A stretch of 64,000 nt of DNA, from NCBI GenBank assembly GCA_947493175.1, contig CANLQD010000003.1:62001-126000 (forward strand), in the 5' to 3' direction. Below the pieces are notes generated by a model. That model had not been told where the DNA came from, ran no database searches, and worked only from the letters and a program-made list of their open reading frames with translations. This document shows positions 26,968-35,702 of the stretch, one piece after another; position 1 is the stretch's first letter, and each line of letters begins with the position of its first letter. This DNA is from an uncultured Flavobacteriaceae bacterium (GTDB lineage Bacteria > Bacteroidota > Bacteroidia > Flavobacteriales > Flavobacteriaceae). The translations under genes were made by a program, and so were the position numbers.

Positions 26968-28831
26968 TATATGCTGTTGCTATATCGTTCGTACTAATGA
27001 TGCCGACCAGAATTCCGTTCGATACTACCGGAAGACATCCGATTTGATGTTTTTTCATGATCTTAATTGCATCCTTAATGGGAAACAAGGGATCTACAGT
27101 ATGTATGTTCTTGATCATAATATCTGCTACCCGACTTCCCTTTTTATCCTTTTTTGTTTTACGATACTCCTTCATATGGGACCAAGTAAGCAAACCAACA
27201 AGCTCACCTGTTCTACTTACCACCGGCATACGATGAATATTACGCCACTCCATAATGCTGGTCGCCAAGTCGGCAAGATCATCTTCATGAACCGTGAACA
27301 GTGCGGTAGACATGATGTGGGTAGCCAAAGTGGCTGTTTTCGGTTGGGTAATGGGTACTTTGGACCAATCGGTTACCGGCGTACCCTTATATTGATTTTC
27401 ATACATATGCTTGGTTAACATGACCAAGGCATCGTCTCGCTTCATTGCCTTTGTTAACCTTCTGTAATTGCATATTTGCCACTGGGCACCGGTAATACCT
27501 TTAGCTCTTTTCTCTATGATTCCAAGAAAATACCGAATATCGTTCTCATCGATCGCCATTTTTTGAAGGCCCTTACGGGCTATTGGCAACAGCTCTTCTA
27601 GCACTAAATTACGTACCGAATAAGGCCTGTTTTTCCATTTTAAGACCGATTCCTTACCGGTACGGGCCGCTTTGATAAAGTTAGCCTTCGCATCGCGAAA
27701 ATCCATGCAACCGGGCATATCATCAAACTCGGCAGGTCTTCCTATCATTAATCCCACCCAAAAAACAAAGTTTGCCATTTCATCGGTAACAGAAGGTCCT
27801 GATGGGATATATCGGTTTTCAATCCTTAAATGCGGCTTTCCACCCCCTACCCCATAACAAGGTCGGTTCCAACGATACACGGTGCCATTATGCAATTTTA
27901 GCGCATCCAGGTTGGGGATGCAACCATTTTCCAACTCTTCAAGCGCATCGGTTTCTATGGGTTTTGATAATGCAACTTCATGCAAGGCGATATCTTCTTT
28001 AAAGATGGCAGTAGCAGATCCCGTAGCCCAGCGAGTACCAAAAGCTACCCGAGGTTGTTGGTCTTTTAAGGCATAGGAAGAACTACGGGTATCCAAACTT
28101 TGTTGAAAAAGAGCGATCCTAGTCTCATGCCAAAGCTCACGTCCCATCAAGATTGGCGAGTTACAACTGATACCCAATACGGGACCGGCAATTGCCTGGG
28201 CCCAATTATAACTTTGAATAAAATCATGTGAGGGTATCTGCAGGTGTAATTGAAAACTTGTATTACAGGCTTCGAACAACACGGACTCGTGTTTTACCGA
28301 GAGTTCGTCTACCCCCTTTAAATGCAAGGAAAAATCAGACCCCCGAAACTCTCGCATTACCTCATTGAGCGCATCGAACCTAGGACTTGGGGTCATGTAT
28401 TCCTTTTCCAGTTCATTCTTACTCAAGGTCGGTAAAATTCCGGTAAGTACTATTTTGGTGTCTTCCTGTTCAGCAACCTGTGTGGCATGGCTTAACAAAG
28501 AAATCAACTGTCTTTTCATTTTCTGAAAGCAGTCGGTCTGTAATACAAGGGGGGGCAAGTTGATTTCCAAATTGTAGAGTGCGAGTTCCGTTGTAAAATG
28601 AGGATCATTAATGGCTTCCAAAACAGTTAATGCTTTTTTGGAGGGGCGCCAGTCTTCGCTGACCAAGCAAAACTCCTGTTCGGCTCCTATACGTACTACG
28701 TCATCTTCGATGAGTCCTTTTTCCAACAACAGTTCAAGCGCCTCGACATCGTTCAGTAAATGCTGAATGAAGTCCATGCGCTGTTCGTGTTGACCGATAC
28801 GGTGTACTTTTTGTTCTCCCATAGGTTCCAA
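26927..28831 (-). CDS. GCS2-family glutamate-cysteine-ligase-like protein with two CBS domains
   Basis: This 634-residue protein has a glutamate-cysteine ligase type 2 domain (about 30-420; motifs EQEFCLV and HLRIENRYIPSGPS). The C-terminal part has two CBS repeats (about 505-625; VHEDDLADLATSIMEWRNIH and HTVDPLFPIKDAIKIM). GCS2 enzymes join glutamate to an amine with ATP; CBS pairs usually sense adenine nucleotides. The product is unknown and need not be glutathione. It heads a two-gene operon with the AstE/AspA-like enzyme and has an FNR-like promoter about 100 nt upstream. Confidence 0.78.
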   Translation of the reverse strand: MEPMGEQKVHRIGQHEQRMDFIQHLLNDVEALELLLEKGLIEDDVVRIGAEQEFCLVSEDWRPSKKALTVLEAINDPHFTTELALYNLEINLPPLVLQTDCFQKMKRQLISLLSHATQVAEQEDTKIVLTGILPTLSKNELEKEYMTPSPRFDALNEVMREFRGSDFSLHLKGVDELSVKHESVLFEACNTSFQLHLQIPSHDFIQSYNWAQAIAGPVLGISCNSPILMGRELWHETRIALFQQSLDTRSSSYALKDQQPRVAFGTRWATGSATAIFKEDIALHEVALSKPIETDALEELENGCIPNLDALKLHNGTVYRWNRPCYGVGGGKPHLRIENRYIPSGPSVTDEMANFVFWVGLMIGRPAEFDDMPGCMDFRDAKANFIKAARTGKESVLKWKNRPYSVRNLVLEELLPIARKGLQKMAIDENDIRYFLGIIEKRAKGITGAQWQICNYRRLTKAMKRDDALVMLTKHMYENQYKGTPVTDWSKVPITQPKTATLATHIMSTALFTVHEDDLADLATSIMEWRNIHRMPVVSRTGELVGLLTWSHMKEYRKTKKDKKGSRVADIMIKNIHTVDPLFPIKDAIKIMKKHQIGCLPVVSNGILVGIISTNDIATAYNGQGIQQSTEQIH

Positions 28832-28935
28832 GAGCTACATTTGACGATTGAAAGTCGTTCGCAATACCTTCAGCTTCTAGTTTTTCGCATACAAACCCAA
28901 AACATTAAGAACCCATCGCCTTCATATTATCACTG

Positions 28936-28978
28936 CTAAATTACCCCAGCACTCACCCGTATAATATGATAAAAATCA
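28936..28978 (-). promoter_or_regulatory. FNR-like box plus -7-like element for the GCS2-CBS operon
   Basis: TGATAAAAATCA at 28967-28978, then 23 bp on the minus strand, then TAATTTAG (28936-28943), one base from TAnnTTTG. The leader to 28831 is about 100 nt. Confidence 0.62.
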
Positions 28979-28982
28979 GTTT

Positions 28983-29008
28983 AGTAAACTTCCCAGGGCC
29001 TTCAGGGC
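28983..29008 (+). repeat. Dispersed repeat family 1, truncated copy A
   Basis: The opening of family 1 (AGTAAACTTCCCAGGGCCTT) is present and then sequence diverges. It lies 120 bp before copy B in the same 512-bp gap. Confidence 0.5.
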
Positions 29009-29128
29009 ATCGAATCAATAGCACGAAATAGTAGCGACATCCCCATTTTGAAAAGATATTGAACGAACGCGTCCTAGAATCGGTATCCCCGGCCTTACAG
29101 AAAGTAAAATCGATTAGGCATTGAAAAA

Positions 29129-29220
29129 AGTAAACTACCTCCGGCGGGCCTCAGTCCTCCGAAATGACTACGTAAAGACGGACAAGCATCGGAGTATTTA
29201 GATCTCGATTAAGGAGTAAA
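29129..29220 (+). repeat. Dispersed repeat family 1, short-form copy B
   Basis: It starts AAGTAAACTACC, continues GGGCCTCAGTCCTCCG, and ends with CATCGGAGTATTTAGATCTCGATTAAGGAGTAAA-type sequence, matching 46484-46572. It lacks the internal segment of the long form. It lies in the gap 28832-29343, which otherwise holds only promoters and copy A. Confidence 0.7.
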
Positions 29221-29279
29221 CACCCTTGTCTGCCGGAAGGTTTTGGGCTTGGATAAAAGCGAATAATCAATTACATGTA

Positions 29280-29322
29280 TGACATTTATCATATTCTATC
29301 AGAATGCCCGTCGCTAGTTTTG
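29280..29322 (+). promoter_or_regulatory. FNR-like box plus perfect -7 element for hemN
   Basis: TGACATTTATCA at 29280-29291, a 23-bp spacer, then TAGTTTTG (29315-29322). The hemN start follows 21 nt later. With a start site about 7 nt after the -7 element, the box centre is near -42, the classical activating position. Confidence 0.82.
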
Positions 29323-29343
29323 TATCTAAATCAACGATAATTT

Positions 29344-30705
29344 ATGTGCAATCTCGTTCAGAAGTACAACATTCCGGGTCCTCGATATACCAGCTACCCG
29401 ACTGTCCCTTATTGGGATATGGAAACGTTTTCCGGGAAAGAGTGGAAAACAACCTTACAGCAAAGTTTTAAGGAAAGCAATCGTACGGAAGGGATCAGCC
29501 TTTACATTCACCTACCTTTTTGCGAAAGTATGTGTAAGTTCTGCGGTTGTCATAAACGAATTACGAAACGCCATGATGTTGAATTGCCCTATATTCATTC
29601 CCTTCTTGATGAATGGAAGCTGTACTGCGACCTATTTGAAGAAAGGCCGATTATCAAGGAATTGCATTTAGGAGGGGGCACCCCCACTTTTTTCACCCCC
29701 GAAAATCTAAGATTATTGATGAAGGGTATTTTTCGCAGAGCGGATCGAGCCGAAGGGTATGAATTTAGTTTTGAAGGTCACCCCAACAATACCACCAAAG
29801 CACATCTACAAGCTTTGTACGAGGTCGGCTTTCGAAGGGTAAGCTATGGGGTACAGGACTACAACGAAACGGTGCAAAAGGCGATACATCGGGTGCAATC
29901 CTTTGAAAATGTGAAACGCGTTACCGAAGAAGCCAGACAAATAGGATATACTTCGATAGGCCACGATATCATTTTCGGGCTACCATTTCAGCAGTTGGAA
30001 GATGTCGAAAACACCATCTTAAAAACAAAGGAACTACTGCCCGACCGTCTCGCATTTTACAGCTATGCCCATGTGCCATGGATGAAAGGAAATGGGCAAA
30101 GAGGTTATAAAGACGCCGATTTACCAACAGCTGGTGAAAAACGAAGGCAATACGAAAAAGGCAAGGAATTACTGGCCAAGGTCGGATATCACGAAATCGG
30201 AATGGATCATTTCGCCCTGACCAGCGATAGCCTTTATACATCGATGCAATCGGGTCGGCTACATCGAAATTTTATGGGTTATACAGCCTCAAAGACGCAA
30301 TTAATGGTGGGGCTCGGTGCATCGAGCATTAGTGATAGTTGGTACAGTTTCGCCCAAAACGTTAAAAGTTTGGAGGAATACCAGCATTTGGTAGAAAATG
30401 GGATCATTCCCATTTACCGCGGCCATTTACTGACCCAGGAAGACCAAATCATTAGAAAACACATTCTGAATCTCATGTGCCGTTTTGAAACGGCATGGGA
30501 CACCGATGAACGCTATTTTCCAGAACTACTATCAACTTTGGAAAAACTGAAGGAAATGGAACAAGACGGATTGGTCGAAATCAGTGACAACATGTTAAAA
30601 GTAAATGAAAAAGGACAGGCCTTTATTCGCAATGTTTGTATGGCCTTTGACCTGCGATTACAAAAAAAGGCACCGGAGACCCGACTATTTTCGATGACAA
30701 TTTAG
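29344..30705 (+). CDS. hemN: Oxygen-independent coproporphyrinogen III oxidase
   Basis: This 453-residue radical SAM enzyme starts at residue 1 with the family sequence YNIPGPRYTSYPTVPYW. The cluster motif is C60-x3-C64-x2-C67, followed by G-C69, and is bounded by IHLPF and HKR, as in E. coli HemN. It converts coproporphyrinogen III to protoporphyrinogen IX without oxygen, supplying haem for the cbb3 oxidase and cytochromes encoded nearby. It has a near-ideal FNR-like promoter, matching the known anaerobic regulation of hemN in other bacteria. A Usp gene follows 65 bp later. Confidence 0.95.
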   Translation: MCNLVQKYNIPGPRYTSYPTVPYWDMETFSGKEWKTTLQQSFKESNRTEGISLYIHLPFCESMCKFCGCHKRITKRHDVELPYIHSLLDEWKLYCDLFEERPIIKELHLGGGTPTFFTPENLRLLMKGIFRRADRAEGYEFSFEGHPNNTTKAHLQALYEVGFRRVSYGVQDYNETVQKAIHRVQSFENVKRVTEEARQIGYTSIGHDIIFGLPFQQLEDVENTILKTKELLPDRLAFYSYAHVPWMKGNGQRGYKDADLPTAGEKRRQYEKGKELLAKVGYHEIGMDHFALTSDSLYTSMQSGRLHRNFMGYTASKTQLMVGLGASSISDSWYSFAQNVKSLEEYQHLVENGIIPIYRGHLLTQEDQIIRKHILNLMCRFETAWDTDERYFPELLSTLEKLKEMEQDGLVEISDNMLKVNEKGQAFIRNVCMAFDLRLQKKAPETRLFSMTI

Positions 30706-30731
30706 AAGCTTCATATACTCCTAATTAACGA

Positions 30732-30751
30732 ATTTCCACCATGGTGGAAAT
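30732..30751. promoter_or_regulatory. Perfect 20-bp palindrome between hemN and a Usp gene
   Basis: A 10-bp half (ATTTCCACCA) and its exact complement meet without a loop, 20 bp before the Usp start at 30771. It could be an operator or a small hairpin. It does not match the FNR-like box, and the Usp gene has no box of its own. Confidence 0.4.
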
Positions 30752-30770
30752 AGACTAAAACGAAAAAGAC

Positions 30771-31592
30771 ATGAAAAAAATAATAGTCCCTATCGATTTT
30801 TCGCAACAATCGGAATATGCTTTAAAAGTGGCCTCCGCACTTGCTAAAAAACACGACGCTGAAATCTTGGCCTTACATATGCTAGAACTAAACCAGGCCA
30901 TAATTACTTCTTCCGAAGGATTTCATCCTGAACAGACCGTTTTTTTACTCAAACTGGCCGAGAAACGTTTTAATGAGTTTTTAGACAAACCATATCTAAA
31001 AGGAATAACGGTAACTCCGATTATCAAACACTTTAAAGTGTTCAGTGAAGTAAACGAAGTCGCCGAAAAGCATGCGGCAGATTTGATTGTTATGGGTTCC
31101 CATGGAACTGACGGACTCAAAGAAATATTCGTAGGATCCAATGCCGAGAAGGTAGTTCGCAATGCAACCCTTCCCGTGCTGGTAATCAAGGAAGAATTAG
31201 ACGACTTTAAAATTGAACGCTTTGTCTTTGCCAGTGATTTCAGGGAGGAGAACCTAGAGGCATTTAAGAAGGCTAAAGACTTTGCCGATATGCTTTCTGC
31301 AGAAATGGAGTTGGTATACATCAATGTCCCCGGAGACGATTTCTTGAGCAACAAAGATGCCTATGAACGAATCAACCAATTTCTAAGTCAAGGAAATATT
31401 GGTAGGCAGGTCGAGATTTACAACGATTATAGCGTTGAAAAGGGCATCCTGAACTACAGTGAAAGTATCGCTGCCGATATCATCGGAATTCCTACCCATG
31501 GTCGCAAGGGGCTCTCCCATTTCTTTATGGGAAGTATTGGGGAAGATATCGCGAACCACTCTAAAATTCCGGTAGTTACATTTAAAATCTGA
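30771..31592 (+). CDS. Universal stress protein with two complete Usp domains
   Basis: This 273-residue protein begins IIVPIDFSQQSEYALKVA. The first domain has GSHGTDGLKEIFVGSN. Unlike most Usp proteins here, the second domain also keeps a clear motif (THGRKG with FMGS, about residues 243-255), so both halves may bind nucleotide. It follows hemN by 65 bp without a visible promoter and is probably co-transcribed. A terminator follows at 31619. Confidence 0.88.
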   Translation: MKKIIVPIDFSQQSEYALKVASALAKKHDAEILALHMLELNQAIITSSEGFHPEQTVFLLKLAEKRFNEFLDKPYLKGITVTPIIKHFKVFSEVNEVAEKHAADLIVMGSHGTDGLKEIFVGSNAEKVVRNATLPVLVIKEELDDFKIERFVFASDFREENLEAFKKAKDFADMLSAEMELVYINVPGDDFLSNKDAYERINQFLSQGNIGRQVEIYNDYSVEKGILNYSESIAADIIGIPTHGRKGLSHFFMGSIGEDIANHSKIPVVTFKI

Positions 31593-31618
31593 GTCTATAA
31601 TAGTGTTTTTAGTGAGAG

Positions 31619-31647
31619 AAGGCCTTCTTTACAGAAGGTCTTTTTTC
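31619..31647 (+). terminator. Rho-independent terminator after the hemN-Usp operon
   Basis: A 7-8 bp stem (AGGCCTTC / GAAGGTCT) with a 6-nt loop is followed by TTTTTT, 27 bp after the Usp stop. Confidence 0.75.
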
Positions 31648-31708
31648 GTTGATTTCCAAGTGCAATAACATACCATAAGCCTTTTATGTCCCTTATTAAA
31701 AAAGAACC

Positions 31709-31751
31709 TGATGAATATCATCTTTTTCAGGAATCGTTGATTTTATCTTTG
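31709..31751 (+). promoter_or_regulatory. FNR-like box plus perfect -7 element for the copper-receptor operon
   Basis: TGATGAATATCA at 31709-31720, a 23-bp spacer, then TATCTTTG (31744-31751). The next start codon is only 4 nt downstream of the -7 element, so the transcript would be leaderless or the true start lies further in. Confidence 0.78.
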
Positions 31752-31755
31752 GCGT

Positions 31756-32133
31756 ATGAAACAGTTGCTAGTTCTATCTGTAGCCCTTTTAATGTTGGTA
31801 AGGCCTCTTTGGCCGGTTGCAGAATATATCGTGAACTATGACTATATCGTGAACGTACTTTGTGAGAATAAAGACAAACCCGAATTGAAATGCGATGGTA
31901 AATGTTACCTCGCCAAACAGTTGGCAAAAGAAACAAAACAAAACGACAAAAATCCTTTTAATAAAAACCAATCGGAAAATGAGATACAGCATCTTGTTTA
32001 CTTCCAATCACTTTTTAGGTTTAATCTGAATCTAGACGATTACGATAGTGCCCCTAACAACTTCAATTCCTATAAGACTCTAATATCGCGATTATTCACT
32101 TCAGATATTTCACGACCACCAGAGTTATGCTGA
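31756..32133 (+). CDS. Small exported cysteine-containing protein upstream of a TonB receptor
   Basis: This 125-residue protein has a hydrophobic N-terminus (LLVLSVALLMLV) that is a probable signal peptide or anchor. A cysteine group follows (CENKDKPELKCDGKCYLAKQ, residues about 36-55), which could bind metal. The rest is polar with no recognised domain. Similar small proteins commonly precede TonB-dependent receptors in flavobacteria. Because the downstream receptor looks copper-specific, a role in periplasmic copper handling is plausible but unproven. An internal Met 13 is an alternative start if the transcript is not leaderless. Confidence 0.62.
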   Translation: MKQLLVLSVALLMLVRPLWPVAEYIVNYDYIVNVLCENKDKPELKCDGKCYLAKQLAKETKQNDKNPFNKNQSENEIQHLVYFQSLFRFNLNLDDYDSAPNNFNSYKTLISRLFTSDISRPPELC

Positions 32134-32228
32134 TTCTTCTTTTTATACGCGATTTTCATAGATGATGTTTTTATCTCTGGGACCCGTGTATCCTTTCACT
32201 TTTTGAATCAGATTTTAAAAATAATCAG

Positions 32229-34298
32229 ATGAAAACCATATGTGCCGTTCAGCGGTCGTTCGGATGGTTATCAAATCCGAAAACAATACCATTGCAACTA
32301 GGGCTTGTCTACTATCTCTTTTTTAGTACGATGAGTCAGGCCCAGGAAACAGAACTTCACCTTGTGCAAGATTCCATTATACCGATCGATCTAAAAGAGG
32401 TCGTGGTTATTTCCTCTTATAAGGCAGCTCTGGAACATCGATTACAGCATAAACCCCTTGCCACTTTGGACGCTTACTTGGAATCGTCAAAAAAAGTTAC
32501 GATGATCAAGCGAGGGGCGTACGCTTGGGAGCCAATGCTGAACGATATGTCGTCTGAACGACTTTCGGTAACTATCGACGGCATGCGCATCTTTGGTGCC
32601 TGTACCGATAAAATGGACCCTATCACTTCCTATGTCGATGTCTCCAACCTTTCCGAAGCCCATATTTCAAGTGGTCAACAAGGCTCGGAACAAGGTGCTA
32701 CCATCGGGGGAGCCTTAGATCTTCGTTTGGAAAAAAGTAATTTCAAAACAACCGATTGGGTGGGATCCCTTGAAATGGGAGGGGAATCTGGAAATAACGC
32801 CCAAATCATAGGAGGTGAACTCAACTATTCCGATGAACATTTTTATATAGATACCGATGTCATCTATAGAAAAGCGGAAAACTACGTCGCAGGGGGTGGA
32901 ACCGAAATTGCCTTCTCACAGTTCGAGAAATATAATATCTCCACCAATGCAGGTTTTAAGATCAATGATGATCAAAAACTATCGGCCACTTTTATATTCG
33001 ACGAGGCGCGGGATGTAGGGTATCCCGCTTTACCGATGGATGTATCCTTAGCACAAGCTTTCATAGGGTCGGTAAGTTGGCATCAAGATACTTTTCTAGG
33101 CGATTTTACCGATTGGGAAACGAAGCTGTATGCGAATAAAGTGACACATATCATGGACGATAGTCAACGCCCTGAAGTACCCATTCGAATGGATATGCCT
33201 GGATGGAGCGATACCTATGGTCTTTTTTCACAGATGAGACTAAAGACCAAAAAACATCGGTTTTTAATCAAAATTGACGGTTTCTACAATCGTTCTTTGG
33301 CCGAGATGACCATGTATCCCAATAACCCCAATGAACGGGAAATGTTTATGCTCACTTGGCCCGATGTTCGTACGTTGAACTCAGGATTTTATGCAGAAGA
33401 TGTATTTGATCTCGAAGAGGGGTCCCTGAAATTATCGACCCGATTGGCCGTTCAAAATTTCAATGTGGCAGATGATTTCGGGCTGAACAGCTTGCGAATC
33501 TTCTATCCTGAAATGACACGGCGACAGACCCGATTCCTAAAAAGTATCGCGGCACAATACCATAGGAGTTTTAAGTCTATACACTTCAATGGTGGACTTT
33601 CTTATGGGGATAGGGCACCGTCTGTCTCAGAAGGATTCGGATTCTATCTCTTCAACAGCTTTGATAATCACGACTACATCGGTGACCCCGACCTAAAGAA
33701 TGAAAAAGCAATGGAGGCGAATGCCAAACTCTCTTTAAAGGAGAAACGGTTCAAACTCGAGCTTGAGGGCAATTACTTTCACATCACAGATTTCATTATT
33801 GGGGAAATAGATTCCGGTCTCAGTGTTATGACCATCGGGGCCGAAGGCGTAAAGACCTATCAAAATTTGGATAGTGCCGATCTGTACAATATCTCTCTGG
33901 AGACCACCTACAACATTTTACCCGAACTACAATGGTCTGGTGTGGTCTCGTATCATCGGGGTACCGATAATACAGGGCGCAATTTACCATTTATAAGTCC
34001 GGTCGCCTATGGTTCCAACCTTCAGTATTCCAACAAAACCATCACTGGTTCATTGGCGATGCAAGGTGCAGGGAAGCAGGTAAACTTTAATCCGGTTTTC
34101 GGTGAAGACCAGACCGATGCTTATACAGTTTTTTCATTGACGGTAGGCAAACAATTTTCTTTTAACCAAGATAAGCTATATCTAAAATTCGGTGTTGAAA
34201 ATCTATTCGATGAATTCTATTCGACCTATACCGACTGGAGAAACATTCCCAGGATCGGTCGTAATTTCTTCGCTACGGTTTCATACGCCATTAACTAA
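32229..34298 (+). CDS. TonB-dependent outer-membrane copper receptor (OprC/NosA-like)
   Basis: This 689-residue protein has a signal region (about 1-38), a plug domain and a 22-strand-type barrel ending in a C-terminal aromatic strand (FFATVSYAIN). Residues C125-x3-M129 in the plug and H307-x-M309 in the barrel match the CxxxM and HxM copper site known for Pseudomonas OprC, with almost the same separation (182 residues against 180). It would import copper ions at the outer membrane. It sits just before the nos cluster, whose NosZ and the cbb3 oxidase both need copper. It is downstream of an FNR-like promoter. Confidence 0.85.
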   Translation: MKTICAVQRSFGWLSNPKTIPLQLGLVYYLFFSTMSQAQETELHLVQDSIIPIDLKEVVVISSYKAALEHRLQHKPLATLDAYLESSKKVTMIKRGAYAWEPMLNDMSSERLSVTIDGMRIFGACTDKMDPITSYVDVSNLSEAHISSGQQGSEQGATIGGALDLRLEKSNFKTTDWVGSLEMGGESGNNAQIIGGELNYSDEHFYIDTDVIYRKAENYVAGGGTEIAFSQFEKYNISTNAGFKINDDQKLSATFIFDEARDVGYPALPMDVSLAQAFIGSVSWHQDTFLGDFTDWETKLYANKVTHIMDDSQRPEVPIRMDMPGWSDTYGLFSQMRLKTKKHRFLIKIDGFYNRSLAEMTMYPNNPNEREMFMLTWPDVRTLNSGFYAEDVFDLEEGSLKLSTRLAVQNFNVADDFGLNSLRIFYPEMTRRQTRFLKSIAAQYHRSFKSIHFNGGLSYGDRAPSVSEGFGFYLFNSFDNHDYIGDPDLKNEKAMEANAKLSLKEKRFKLELEGNYFHITDFIIGEIDSGLSVMTIGAEGVKTYQNLDSADLYNISLETTYNILPELQWSGVVSYHRGTDNTGRNLPFISPVAYGSNLQYSNKTITGSLAMQGAGKQVNFNPVFGEDQTDAYTVFSLTVGKQFSFNQDKLYLKFGVENLFDEFYSTYTDWRNIPRIGRNFFATVSYAIN

Positions 34299-34299
34299 A

Positions 34300-34436
34300 A
34301 GTAAATAACCTTGGGGCCTTCGTCCGCCAAAACGGCTACGTGAAGGCGTGACAAGCCCACGAAGGCATTCATAGAAATTCAATTTTAATTTCGACGCAAG
34401 CGTCGGAGCATTTTAAATCTCGATTATCGAGTAAAA
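34300..34436 (+). repeat. Dispersed repeat family 1, long-form copy C
   Basis: The full element begins at the stop region of the TonB gene (AGTAAATAACC), runs through GGGGCCTTCGTCCGCC and AAAACGGCTACGTGAAGG, and contains the palindromes CGACGC-AA-GCGTCG and CTCGAT-T-ATCGAG near the 3' end. It also has an internal segment of about 45 bp that the short copies lack. Confidence 0.75.
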
Positions 34437-34446
34437 ATCCATAATT

Positions 34447-35301
34447 ATGAAAACAAGTAAACACATAATCGCCGTATTACTATTGATCAGCGCTTTTTCT
34501 TCATGCAACGATGACTCGGATGATCCCATACTACCGGAAGAAGATGTACTGGAAACATTCAATATACTTGCCACTATAGATGCAAACGGTCATGAAATCG
34601 GTATATATTCCGAACAACAGCAGTTTACCATAGGTTATAACGAACTGTTCATACGTATCAAAGAGGTGGCGTCCGATACGTACGTAGCCGACGCCGATAT
34701 CTCTTGGACTCCCATGATGCATATGACAGAGATGATGCATTCGTGTCCGAAATCAGCAGTTTCCAAAACCGATTTAAATGCGGTATACAAAGGGTTCACC
34801 ATTTTTCAAATGCCGGGCAATGCAGAAGAGTATTGGGAGCTGTCTTTGGATTATACCATTGCCGGACAATCGTATAATGCAACGGAGCGTATCGAAGTAA
34901 AATTGCCGACCGATGGCAAACAAAGAGTCAGTACTTTTATGGGTAGTGATGATAGCCGTTATATACTAGCGATGATGCCAATGCAACCAGAGGTAAAAGT
35001 AAACGATTTTTCAGCCATGCTCTTTAAAATGGAAAACATGATGACCTTTCCTTCGGTAGCGGATTATATGATTTCATTAGATCCCCGTATGCCGGGTATG
35101 GGCAATCACAGTTCGCCCAACAATGAAGACCTAAGTTACGATTCCAGTTCTGGAATGTACAAAGGAAAACTTTCTTTGACCATGACGGGATACTGGAAAA
35201 TTAATTTGAAACTGATGAACGATTCAGGCGTAGTGTTGAAAGGAGAAGATATCACCGAAGAAAATGAAAGCAGCAGTCTATTTTTCGAGATAGAATTTTA
35301 G
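34447..35301 (+). CDS. Met/His-rich lipoprotein, probable periplasmic copper-binding protein (FixH/YtkA-like)
   Basis: This 284-residue protein has a lipobox (FSSC, Cys 20). A methionine/histidine cluster at residues 90-100 (MMHMTEMMHSC) and further Met-rich runs (MMPMQPE, MPGMGNH) are typical of extracytoplasmic copper ligands. Two beta-sandwich halves are suggested, the second with the GYWKINLKL pattern seen in FixH/YtkA domains. It follows the copper receptor, with repeat copy C between, and likely hands over or stores copper in the periplasm. Confidence 0.68.
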   Translation: MKTSKHIIAVLLLISAFSSCNDDSDDPILPEEDVLETFNILATIDANGHEIGIYSEQQQFTIGYNELFIRIKEVASDTYVADADISWTPMMHMTEMMHSCPKSAVSKTDLNAVYKGFTIFQMPGNAEEYWELSLDYTIAGQSYNATERIEVKLPTDGKQRVSTFMGSDDSRYILAMMPMQPEVKVNDFSAMLFKMENMMTFPSVADYMISLDPRMPGMGNHSSPNNEDLSYDSSSGMYKGKLSLTMTGYWKINLKLMNDSGVVLKGEDITEENESSSLFFEIEF

Positions 35302-35323
35302 GAGTTTTTCTTTTCCTTCGAAA

Positions 35324-35387
35324 GAAGCTGTCTAAAAAACCCTTTTGGCAGAGTCGTCATATCGGGTCATACTTTTTGGACAGCTTC
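35324..35387. repeat. Inverted-repeat element of 64 bp (terminator or MITE-like)
   Basis: Arms of 15 bp (35324-35338 GAAGCTGTCTAAAAA and 35373-35387) match at 14 of 15 positions. The ends resemble insertion-sequence termini. It lies 23 bp after the lipoprotein stop, so it could also terminate that operon. The sequence from 35388 to 35510 shows nothing recognisable. Confidence 0.5.
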
Positions 35388-35510
35388 TGTTATATTGGTA
35401 ATTCTTTTAGCTGAAAATAGTCTATTCATAAATTAGTAGTAAAGTGACTCGTTTTATATTTCTAAGCAATTTTCGCTCCATCATCCAGATTTAGGACCTG
35501 ACTGCTGTCA

Positions 35511-35583
35511 AGCAAGTTGTTCCTACGCTTGCCTGCCTTTACATAGTTATTAGGGCGAACGAAGGTCCCGGGTAATTTATAAT
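35511..35583 (-). repeat. Dispersed repeat family 1, inverted short-form copy F
   Basis: On the minus strand it shows the family order reversed: CTACGCTTGCCTGCCTTTA, then ACGAAGG and CCCGGG, then AATTTA. It aligns best with copy E. It lies downstream of the Rrf2 gene in the same orientation as that gene. The remaining sequence to 35702 holds no gene. Confidence 0.6.
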
Positions 35584-35702
35584 GTTTCCCCGGAACATAA
35601 CGGTCGCCACTGAAAAACCTTTCTTTTTATCTTTCAGAACAGGAGGTAAAAAAGAAGCGTTTGATACATCTTATGATTAGTTTAATTGAAACGTATAAGG
35701 GG

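Noticed and set aside
30732..30751. Perfect palindrome as an FNR-like box
   Set aside because: It lacks TGA half-sites and has no -7 element at the required distance; kept only as an unexplained palindrome.
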